Of a DNA stretch of 64,000 nt, positions 10,740 through 21,700 are shown in pieces. The DNA is from Haematococcus lacustris. Lineage: Eukaryota > Chlorophyta > Chlorophyceae > Chlamydomonadales > Haematococcaceae. Position numbers and translations under genes: made by a program. Below the pieces are notes generated by a model. That model saw only the letters and a program-made list of their open reading frames with translations. It was not told the origin of the DNA and searched no databases. Numbering within the stretch: position 1 is the stretch's first letter; each line of letters opens with the position of its first letter. The stretch is from contig JASKMD010000031.1 in NCBI GenBank assembly GCA_030144725.1, forward strand, positions 8,529,823-8,593,822, given 5' to 3'.

Positions 10740-12786
10740 CATTAATGACAGAGAGGTAAAGTCTTCTCGGGGACGCTGCATAGACGCTTGAGCGCGCGCG
10801 CACAGCGGGAGGCAGCTTCCTCGCACCTTCGAGTGCTGCTTCAGCAACGGCGCGTAGAGACACCTCCGCGGTGTCACTGCGGGCCATTACGGGGGGTAAC
10901 GCCGACTGCCCGAGGGGAAGGGCGGGGATTGCGCCGGCAATCAGACCTTGTGCCCCAGAAGGGAGCGCCGCCGCCGCTTGAGCGACGACTGGGTCAAAGT
11001 GTGAGAGGGTGATGGGCAGATGCGAGCGCACAAGGTCCGTGCGCGGGTCAGCCAGCAGCCAGGCCGCCATGCTGCGAATCGCGGCCTGCAGTAGCATTAG
11101 CGCGACAGACAGGTGACTCATTTTGCTTCCCGCAGAACAGCAGGCTGCTAGTTGAGCGGAGTGTCCAAGGCAACCCCGTCCCGCCCCGCCCCCGCCCCCA
11201 TCCCCGCCCCCACTCTCCCGCCCCCCGCCCTGAGCTCCTTGGCCCCCACCTGGCATGTGGTCACCAGGCGCTTGCCAGCCCTGAGCTTGTCTGCTGTCAG
11301 GCCATGCACCAGATCACGCCCCAACCCTGCCCCTGAAGCAGCGCCTGCAGGCTGCTGCTGTTCCGGCTGCTGCCCATGCACCTGATGAGGCAGCTGGTGC
11401 AGTGCCTGATGGCTGGCATGCTGCTGCTGCTGCTGCTGCTGCTGCCGCTGCCCTTGCTGCTGCTGCATTGGCTGGCTTGCTACACCATCCTGTTGCGGCG
11501 CAGCCCGCTGAGCACCCATTAGTGGCCAACCCACGCAGGGTGACCCTGCCTGACCCTCTGCCCCACCCTCTACCTCATCCTCTGTCCCAACCTGTGCCTC
11601 GCCCTCTCCCGCCCCTGGCATCCGTGGGGGGGCAGCCACCACCCCACCCACACTCCAGACCAGCCCCAGGGGCAGTCTCCCCGCCCCCTCAGCAGCGCTG
11701 CTGCTGCAAGGCCAGGACTGGCTGGGGCAGTGTGTGTCTGGGTGGTGAGGGGGGAGGCTGGATGCAGGGCAGCCAAAGAAGGCGAGCAAGGGGGGGGGCA
11801 GCAGGGCTGGAGGGGCGGTGCAGGAGGCAAGCAGCCGCAGGGGGGCCCCTTGGGCTTGGGCTTGAAGCACTGCCTGCTGCAGTACAGCCCACAGGGGGGT
11901 CAGCTCAAAGCCTGGCACAGTAGGCTCCACACCTCCCTCCTCCTCCTCCTCCTCCTCTGCCCTTCCTCCCCCCTCCTCCACTTCCTCCTTTTCTTCTCCC
12001 AGCCCTTCGTCCTCCCCCTCCCCCTCCTTCTCTTCATCTTCATCGTTGTCGTCATCGTCGTCACCACTGCTCCACCCTTCCATTTCCAAGTCTTCGCCTT
12101 CTCTCCCTTCCACCCTCCCCCCTACTCCCTCCTCCAGCCCCTCCAAAATGAATGGCGACACAGCCTGATGCAGGGCCCGCCCTGAAGTCCCCGGGAGGGC
12201 GTTCAACAACCACACCTGGGGTTGAAGCAAACCAGCCAGCAGCAGAAGAGGGCAAGCGGAACGGGAGGGGGGTCGCCACTGTTCTTGCTTTTGGTGTATG
12301 TGAAGAGCATGCAAGGTAGGAAGTGGGAAGCAAGAGGGCGCAACAAAGATGTTGCCCTTCCCCCACTCCCACTTCCCCTGCCCCTCCCGCAGCCCCGCGC
12401 TCCTGCTCCCTGATGCCCCTGATGTCAGCCTCCCGCTCTTGCCCCCCTGCTCTCCCCCAGCCTCTTTCCCGAGCTCAGCCCGCCCCTCTGACCTGGATGT
12501 CCGGGAGGTGTAGCAGGACTGGCTGGGGCCCGTCTAGCCCCCCCTGGCTGCTGCCGCTGGTGCTGGGGTCCAAGGAGTAGGACAGCAAGGGGGGGGCGGG
12601 GGCGGCTGTGGCCATAGCCAGGGTCTTCAGCAGCCCCTCCTGGGCATCCCCACCGCCAGCTAGCACCAGGCTGGGCAGCGTGAGGTGGACAGTCTGTGGC
12701 AGCAGCCAGCAGGTGCCAGGCAGCGGGGAGAACTTGTGGGAGGCCAGGTAGGGGCGAGCAGCAGGCAGGCAGGCGGCAGCACACAA
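10740..12786 (-). CDS. ATPase gene: degenerate AAA2 remainder, acidic linker, helical C-terminus
   Basis: About 12690-12490 reads LVLAGGGDAQEGLLKTLA then GPQPVLLHLPDIQV, resembling the second Walker B region of ATAD2 relatives. About 12230-11950 is an acidic tract of D and E. About 11905-11780 reads LTPLWAVLQQAVLQAQAQGA then LRLLASCTAPPALLPP, matching the sensor part of AAA2. A CAG-encoded Gln run lies near 11425. About 11120-10740 is helical (MSHLSVALMLLQAAIRSM, LLADPRTDLVRSHL), where relatives have a bromodomain; a bromodomain cannot be recognised with confidence. The stop codon was not fixed. Confidence 0.55.
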
Positions 12787-15700
12787 CCTACCTGCCTCCG
12801 GGGGGAGGGGGAGGCAGCAGGGCTAACCTTAAGCCACTCTACAGGTGAGCAGGCCACAGAGGCTGGACGCAGGGGCAGGGGCAGGGGCAGGGGCAAGGGC
12901 AGGGGCAGGGGCAGGGGCAGGGGCAAGGTAGTGAGCTGTGCTGCTGACCTTGACAGCTCCAGCTGTGAGGCGCAGCAGCTGCTGGACCACCTCCCCAGCC
13001 TCCCCCTCCCCCCCTCCACACACAAGGACCCCCTGAGAGGGACCCCCCCCCGCCTGACCGTAGCCCTGCCACAGGGCCAGGCCCGCAGACCATCCCCGGC
13101 CCGTCTGCCAGCCCCCCTGCCCCAGGTGCCTGCCCTCTCTCCCCCGCCAACACTGCAGCCAGCGGGGTGGGCAGCACTCCTGGCAGACACTGTGCCAGGG
13201 CTGCGGCTGCCTGCTGCACCCACGGCTGGAGGCGGGAGGGGAGGGGGCCGCTAGCATCTGGGGCTGGGGCTGGGGCTGTGGTGGCCACGTCAGAAAAACC
13301 CGCCTCATGAATTCCTATCCCTGCTGCTGGCTGGGTTTGAACCCTGGTGGGAGGGAGCTGCACCCCTGCTGCAGGGGTGTGTGTTAGGGGCAGTTGAGGT
13401 GGTTGGGGCGGTTGGGGTATCAGGGGCAACAACTTGGGAGCTGCTCCCAGCTCTGCGCCCCTTGCAGCCTGGAGGTTGTTGAGCAGCAGGGCCGAGGCAT
13501 CACGCTGGGATGCAGGCGGGGGGGAGGAGGCCAGTGCAGCCGCCCAGTCAGGTGGCGTGACGTGGACACGCGCAAGCCAGCCTGCCCGCTGACTCATGCC
13601 AGGGTTGGGTGTAGCTGCTGCGTGCTGCTCACAGCTGGGCAGCTGTTCACCAAGGCAGGGGCGGCAGGCAGGGTGTGGGGCTTGGGGGGAGGGGTTGGGG
13701 TTGGGGGAGGGGGAGGGGTTGGGGTTGGGGGAGGGGGAAGGGGAGGGGGAGGGCTGGGTGGGAGGGCCCTCTGAAGGGGGGCAGAGAGTGAAGGCGGCGT
13801 CTTCTTCCACAGCCATGGTGTCCTCCCCTGCTCCCTCCCCTTGCGCCCCCCTCACATCCCCTTCAATTGTCAGAGCTGCTGCCGCTGCTGCTGCCGGCAA
13901 CATTGCTGGTGTCATTGGTGCTGCTCCTCCTGATCCTACCCCTCCCTCCTCTCTGGCTAGCCCCACCCCCCTTGACCCAGTCCTTGCCAGGCCTTGCCAT
14001 GCTTGCTCAAGTGGGCGGGGTGTGGCCCCGCCAGGCAACCCCCTTCCAGAGGTCCCTGGTTCGAACCTCGCCGGCGTCATCGCTAAAGGTGTTCTCTTCA
14101 GATCACTGCTGACCTCGTTGCCAAAGCTGGCAAATGCAGCCAAGAAGCCGCCCCTCAGAGCAGGACCCGAGCAGCGAGGTTGAGAGGAGGCAGGGAGGGA
14201 GGTGGGCAAGGGAGTGCAAGCAGTGGGTGTGGAGGGGGGAGGGCAGGCAGGAGGCAGCGGGGAGGTGGCAGGGCAGCAGGCGGCGCCCACGGCCCGTCTG
14301 TCTGCCCATGAGTCAGAGCCCAGGGCAGCCACTGTGAAAGTCCCCTCATCATCTCTGTCATGCGCTGGCGAGCCTGAAACCCCTGCCTCCCTCTCCTCCC
14401 TCATCTTCTGCCCCTCCCCCTCCTGCTGCCCCTGCTGCTCCCGCCCCCCCTCCTGCTGGCCCCCCTGATCCAGGCCCGGCTGTTGTCCACCTTCCCCTGA
14501 GACCAAGCTGACCTGGGGCCCCCCCTCCCCACTGCTGCTGTCCACCTCCATGGCAGCCAGCTGCTCTCCCTCAGCCTCAACCCCCTCCTCACCCAGGCCC
14601 CCTGGCGCAGCCTGCTTCCCGTCCATCTCTTCACCCACCCCCACCCCCACCCCTCCCAATGGTCCCCCCTCCCCCCCCCTCTCCCCTCCACCCACCCCGT
14701 GACCCCCCTCCCCCTCATCCAGGCCCCAGCTGCCGCCAGGCAAGCAGCGCTGCGCAGCGGCCAGCACAGCGGCGCAGCACAGCGCCTGCAGGTCTGCCCC
14801 CGCATAGCCAGCAGTGGCCTGGGCCAGCTGGGTCAGCAGCTGGGGGGCGGGGGGGGCCGGCTGCCAGGAGCGGGTGAGGCAGCGCAGGATGGCGGCGCGC
14901 TGGGGCGCGTCAGGGAGCCCAAACTGGATCTCCTTGTCAAAGCGGCCGGGCCGACGCAGGGCAGGGTCCAGGCTGTCTGGCCTGCGGGAAGAGAGGAGCA
15001 AAGGGATGGGGCAAGGGAGAGGGGAGGGGAGGGGTGGGGGGGGTGAAGGAGCAGCAGGTGGGAAGGTGGTAGGGGGCTGGGGGGAAGGGAGTGACATACA
15101 CAGATAAGCACCTAAGTCGGGACACCCCGTTTCTCGTGTTCTCTTTATTCTTTACCATCGAGCCGCTGTCGGGCCGCGTCATGTTTGCGCGTTGTGGGAG
15201 GAGAGATCTCAACACCGCCGGGACCGCCGGTTTTAAACCCATCCGGAGTTGAGGCCCGGCCGCGACTACCAGGAGCGTTTCAGGAAACTTCCTCAACGCT
15301 CCTAGATACCTTGGTGAGTAACAAAGATGGTGCAGTCGGTGCGTTGTGTCAAATGTGCGGCTGTCCGGCGGTAGCGCTTGCCATGTTGGGCGGAAATTTT
15401 CGCATGTAACAAAAAACAGGCTTTTCTATTTGCAGAGCTCAGGCCCCAGCCCTTGCTCAGATGTTCACCGCTTCTGCCACACGCGCTAGGAGGTCTAGCA
15501 AAGCTTCTAACGGGGCACGCCACAGGGCTAGCATGCTTGCAGCCGCCGCTCGGGCCCTCTTCAAGTACAGGAGGGGGGTTGCGCGCCCTTCTGTGCGTGC
15601 TGTGGCAAAGCAGCATGGCGTCCCCCGCTCCACCCTCAGCGACATCATCAACATGGGGGGTAGGGTTGCTACAAGGGGGAGACCGACAGCTTTGACTGAG

Positions 15701-18700
15701 GCAGAGGAGATGCAGCTGGTCAGCATTGTCAAGGGGGCCCAAGCGCAGGGTAGGGGGTGACCAGATTGGACCTCCTTGGAGCAGTGCAGTGGGCCTGCGA
15801 GGTCCGTGTGAGCAAGGACCTGCCACACTTCGTCCCTAATGCAAGCCCGAGCAGCAAATGAAGCCATTGAATTAAACTAGATTAATTAGTATGAATTGAT
15901 ATTAAATAAAATCATACTAAACGAAGCCATTGAAGCATGCGTTTGCCAAGACGAGCCTTTACCCCCGCAACAAGGAGCAGCTGCTGGCAGCTGCTAAAGC
16001 CTCCATCCAAGCTGGCAAGAGCATGGCGACGCTAGCACCATGGAAGCGCCTAAATGTGACCAACGATATGATGGATGCAGCTTTTAGTGGCTCAATGGAG
16101 GAGCAACCTCCGTTGTATTTTCGGGCAGTGGACCAGTTCTACAACAGGCAGGAGCTGGGAGAGCAGCTTTCCATGAGGGCAGCTCAGAATGGCAGAGGGG
16201 CTTGCGTGGAGAGGGGGGTGCACATCGGGATACTTCAACTTTCGACTCACAACACAGCTTTTATGTGGATTTTTGGTGCTATCTAGTGCTTGGACCTCTG
16301 GCTGGGCAGGAGGAGGAGGTTTGTAACCCAAGTAGCCATGTGAAGGTCACACCAGGTGGTCAGGGGTCACACCTATTGGTGGCGGCAATGACCAGCACGT
16401 GGCCACGCTCTGCCACGCCGTCCATGAGACTGAGCAGGGTGGACACTACGCTAGCGTGCACCTGCAGCAGGGCCAGCACCCCCTCAGCAGTGGCACTCTG
16501 ACCGGCCCCCCCTCCCACCCCACCCAGGACTTTACCCTCCCACCCCTCCACCCCCTGACCCCCCACCCCTCCTGCCGCGCCCTGGGACCCCCCCCCTTTC
16601 CCCCTGAGAAGAACGACAGGAGGGAAGGAGGGAAGAAACGAAAGACCAAGGGGGTAATCATGCCTGTCAAGCATTGACTAATTCCCCCCTCTGCCACTGC
16701 TCCTACCACTGCTCCTGCCAGGAGAGGGGTATGTGCTTCTGGTCTGCCAGCACAGCACCCGCTGACCACCCCCCCAGCCACCTGCTCGTTGAGCACATGC
16801 CCCAGGCAGCAGCCGGCCTTGCCTGGTCCTGCGTGCTCTCTCTTGTGGCCCTGGCAGGGGCCAGCGCATCCAGCTCGTCCAGGAAGATGACGGAGGGGGC
16901 GCGGGCCCGGGCCTGCGCTGGGGCAACATGGAAGGCACTGCTGGCATCCACCCCCAGCAGCAACCCCAGCCCCAATCCCCCACACACCCCACCACCACCA
17001 CCACTATTGCCACCACTATCATTGCTATTGCTACTGTAATCCCAATCATCGCCATCAGTGCCATTAGCTAGTGCAAGCGATGTTGTCGCAATACCATTGT
17101 GTTGTCCATGCATGGTCAGGATGTTTTCTCGTCACATGTATGCGGGCTGAGTGGTGGTGGGCAAGCTATGTCACAGCCTCTTGGCAGACAGCGTGCAGGG
17201 GTGCATGCATAAGCCTGTCTGAAGGGGGAAAGGGGGAAGCCACTGTCTAGCCTGGAAGAGCACGCGTGCCGTCACCAAAGGATGAGCTGAAGTTGCACAC
17301 GAGAATGTTGGCTGTCAAGAGAATGGGCTGGGCTGGGCTGCATGCTCGGCTGGGCTGCATCGGGTGAACGCCATTTGTCTCGCTCCGCCAATGAACGCCA
17401 TTTGTCTCGCTCCGCTACGCCGCACTGTAAGCTGTCTCAGCTGATGACTCCGCTGAGGTCTCCGCTGAGGTCTCCCCTGCAGGTCCCAACTGTCAGCAGC
17501 TAACCAGCAGCTAAGGACGTGTCCTCAAATGCAACGGCTGTCAAAGGACGGACACGCGCACAGTGTGACAGCGGACAGCATGAAAAGCTCCGTTTGCCGC
17601 AGATTGCCATCTTAGTTGGAGCAGGCGTGGCGGCCTGCTCTAATTACTGCTCGGGCCCCAAGCTGCCACCGCGGGTTAAGGTAAGCACCGTCTCAAAGCA
17701 GCAGCCCCGCACTATAGCAGCAGCCCCGCACTATAGCAGCAGCCCCGCACTATAGCAGCAGCCCCGCACTATAGCAGCAGCCCCGCACTATAGCAGCAGC
17801 CCCGCACTATAGCAGCAGCCCCGCACTATAGCAGCAGCCCCGCACTATAGCAGCAGCCCCGCACTATAGCAGCAGCCCCGCAACCATTGCTTGTGCTTGT
17901 GTTCGCAGATCGACGCGCTAATTCGTGACCGCGCAATTCGTAAACAATGGTACACGGCCCCGTAGAATGGCGTAAGGCCAGGCCTCTCTGAAAGGTAAGC
18001 TCCTTACCCTTGTTGCCCCGCACACAGCCCGCATACCTTGCCCTTGTTGCCCCGCATATGCCATTGTCCCGCACATAGCACACAGCGCACAACGCACACA
18101 GGTAAGGTCCCGCAATCCACTCCCGCACTCCACTCCCGCACACTAAGCATAAGTCGTGGCCCTATGTGCTTGCAGGTATCGCATAAGCAGCAGCGATGAA
18201 TAAACTTGCAGCAATAATGGAGCTTCCTCGTGGAGCAGTCCATCACTACCCGAGCCCTAGAGCCATGGCGCACTCTAGGGCTCTTAGCTAGTTCACTGGT
18301 GTTTGCCAGTGCAACGGGCTGATATCCTTTTAAGCGTTAAGCTGTTAGTTTTGATGATGTGCCCAGTGGTCAGGGGGTTTGCCCCAGGAACGTGCCATCG
18401 ACTTGGGGTTTGTGTTCATCAAGGGTGCGACCGAGGATGCTACAACATGCTTGTAGTAGCTGAGTGAGATTATCCACAGGCCGACATGTTGTTCCTTGTT
18501 GAATGAGTTTTGTTGTCCTGAAGGGGGAAAGGGTTAAAAATCGACTCAGGCTCAATCAACTCAGGCTCAATCGACTCAGGCTCAATCAGCTCAATCGACT
18601 CAGGCTCAATCAGACTCAGGCTCAATCAGCTCAGGCTTGGGTGTCTCAATCGACTCATCAATGGGTGAGGTCGTGGAGCTGTCGGTCAGTTTGAAATTTT

Positions 18701-21700
18701 CGATCTCAAGGAAACGAAGGGGAGGCTAGATTGCACTCACGTCGTCAAAAAGCAAGCGCAGGGTTCGCTCGGCGTCGCCCACGTACTTGCCGAGGCAGTC
18801 TGCGCCCTTTCGGACATAGAAGGCGACGGGCCGCGGCGCCTGGAGGAGAAAAGCAAGCAAGTGGGTTGGCTTGCAGCAGTGCAGCAGTTACAGTCAACTG
18901 CTACACCCATTGTCTTGGCACTTCGTGTTGTTGACAGACAAGGTAGCTCCAGCACCTGTTTCGCAAGCTCGCCTGCAAGAGCTCGGACTGCGGACGTCTT
19001 GCCACTGCCAGCAACGCCATGGAACAGGATGCCCCTGTGGCAACAGCACGGCACACTCTCTTCATCTTGACCGTCAGTACATGCTTCATACTCCTGCTCT
19101 TGGTGTCACAGCTCAGGGTGCTGTTGCCAGCGCTAGTGCCAGTGCTGGTGCGTATTGCTGGTACTGGTGCAGTGGTGGAGGTGCAGGTGGAAAAGAGGGG
19201 GCAGCGGCCAGCTGGTGCTGTGATTGAGACCAGAGTCTGACCTGGGTGGATCAATGCCCATGGCCTGCATGAGGTCGGGGTACTGCAGGGGCAGCAGTGC
19301 CAAGCTGCGCATGGCATCCACCTGCATGGTGCACATGCCCCACACCTGACATCACACATGGGCCGCCCAGCGCAGCAATGTGCATGTGGCAGGGATACCC
19401 TACCGAGGCATACCAAGGTTCTCCTGATCAGGATGGGCAAGCATTTCAACAGGGCAACCACAGTGCTGTTTAGAACAATAACAGCGAATATACTTTGTGT
19501 GAACACAGTGTAATAATGTATTTGCGCAACATAAAAACATATAGTGTGTACAAATACCCAAGGTTAGAAGTTCATGACACCGGCACCAACAGGGATGGTG
19601 ATGTGCAGGCACTAGGGGCAGGCAGATACGAGGGGTGCCTGACAGGTCTCGCCCCTGCCTGCCTACCCTGCTCACGCAGCCAGAACCCTCAGCTGATCCT
19701 TGCCCAGCCTCTTCTCTCGTCGGTGATGCTTTCCAACTCCCTGTCCCCCTCTTCCCTCCCCACTCTGCCCCCTCCCAGCCAACCCCCTCCCCCTACCTTC
19801 CCTTCCTCCCTCCCCTTCCTCCCTCCCTCTCTCCCTCCATCTGTGCTTCCCCCCTCACCACATGAGGCAGACCCCCCAATGACTCAAAGCCAGGCCGCTC
19901 CGCCCCCCACACGGCCAGGGGGGCAGCCAGCCCACCCCAGGCAGTCCCCTCCACACCACACTCCCTGCCTGCTGCTGCCACAGCCTCCGCCCCGCCACCT
20001 GGTACATGAGGACAGCAGCAGGGGGGCGGGGCATTTAGGGCGGGGGGAGCCCGGGGGGAGGAAGCTGGTCTAGAACATGATGTCTATGGTTAAGTCAGGG
20101 CTATGGCTCCAGGCTGCGCATCCCTGGCCATTGCATGCTACTTCACATACTGCCGTGAACATGGACAAAACGAGCGTGAGTCAGACACAGCGAGTTAGAG
20201 CGGTTTGTTTCAGCGTAGCTCAGGCAGCAGACAGCACGGCTAGTGAGCACGGCACCACGCCCCGGGTCCTGCTCGGGCCAAGGGGAGGGGGCCTGTGAGC
20301 CTGGGAGGGTACACAACTGTTGTGCGAGTGCGAGTGCGAGTGAGGGGACGCACCCCTCCCAGCCAGGATGACAGGCCCCAAGCGAGCCCGGTCCTTCCAC
20401 AGCCGCCTCCGCTCAGCATAGGCCCACTCCGCCTCGTCCTCCCCCTCCTCAGCGCCACCCGCACCTGGCAGCAGCGCACCAGGCATACGGCCCCGGCTGT
20501 GGGTGGCTGATGGCACAGGGGCACACTCTCAGCAAGGCCAGGGGCTGGGGGAGAGGCAGGGGCGGGGGCAGCAGGGGTGAAGGTAGGGGCCAGGAGGGGG
20601 GACGGGGGCAGGGCTGCTTCCTTTTTACCCCCCCCCCCCCTCCCTGCTCTCCCTTTCCATTCAAGTCAAACCAACCGCCCCTCCCCCTCCCTCCTCCCAC
20701 AGCAGGCCTGGGCCAAAGGGGGTCAGCGAAGGAGCGCACTCCTACCTCCCAGCCCCCTCACCTGGCCCTGCCGGCCCCGCTGCCGCCCTGACCGCGGCCT
20801 CACGCTGCTCCTGCCCTGCTTGCCTGAGGGCCTGCTGCGCCGCGCCATGCAGGGCAGCTACTGCCTCAGGGTCCACCTGGGAGAGCAGGGGCCAGGCGGC
20901 CACGACGGGTTGTTTGCGGTCATACCTCTGAGATCAGCAGTTCAATCTGGTTATGGGTTATGGGCGAATGGATTTATCACTTTTTGTGGGTTTTCCAAGG
21001 TGGAGAGGGATTGTCAGGCATCCAGCTAGGAGGTGGCGGGGGGTGGGTGGGGGGCCAGAGCCATTGCTCGTCCTTGATGCATGCCTGCTCAGCTGGCCAG
21101 TCTGCCTGTCTTCATTTCATTCAGCCAGCCAGCCAGGTGGGGAGGGACTACCCGGAGCCATCGCTCTCCATAAGAGCTGCAGTCAGTCAGCCAGCCAGCC
21201 AGGGGGAGGTGCAGGCGGCAGCAGGAGGAAGCTGTGCGCTTGGAGGGGTGCAAGGAATGCCCAGCTGCTACAGGCTCCGCCAGGCTGTTTGGTGCAAGGC
21301 TGGCACGGCTGCTACAGGCACAGCTGCGGCAGGCTGCCATTCAAGTAGACTGAGCTACAGGGGGCAGGCAGTACACAGTACAGTACAGCACTGACAGGTA
21401 CACTGAGCTACAGGGGGGAGGAGCAGTGGTGTGACACCCACCTTCCAGCGTTTGCTAGGGGGGCCACGGCCTGGGCCCCCTGGCCTGCTCCCCCTCAGCC
21501 CAGCCTGGTGTGCGCCAGACCTGCAGTGGCCCCTGCCCCCTGGGCCCCCCTCGCTGCCCACCCCACCCCCTTCCCCCCTGCCTCTTCCTCTTCCCCCCCT
21601 CCCCAGCTGCTCGATCGCTGCAGCTGCTGCAGCCCCGGCCTTAGCCGCTGCTGCTGTTGTGGGTGCGGGAAAAGGGACGGAGGAGGGGCCTGCCCTGCTG

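Larger units (their letters stand above)
15115..16300 (+). mobile_element. Decayed pogo/Tigger-like DNA transposon in ATPase intron
   Basis: The element lies on the opposite strand within the 14982-16372 intron of the ATPase gene. It has a helix-turn-helix DNA-binding ORF (15461-15760) and, after a gap, a fragment resembling the C-terminal end of pogo-type transposases (15930-16286); the DDE core is missing. An upstream exon may end at 15312 (CTTG/GTGAGT) with a TTTGCAG acceptor at 15434. Terminal inverted repeats were looked for near 15110 and 16290 and not found with confidence, so the borders are approximate. Confidence 0.55.

Noticed and set aside
10960..11120. Bromodomain at the C-terminus of the ATPase
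   Set aside because: Expected by family position, and one helix looks similar, but the ZA loop, the acetyl-lysine-binding Asn and the later helices cannot be recognised, so it is not claimed.
14035..14090. tRNA-like sequence with GGTTCGAACC B-box
   Set aside because: The T-stem does not pair and no A-box, D-arm or anticodon arm fits; it is inside the ATPase coding or intron region.
17698..17884. CRISPR-like array
   Set aside because: Units are contiguous 19-mers without spacers in an intron of a eukaryotic gene; it is a minisatellite.
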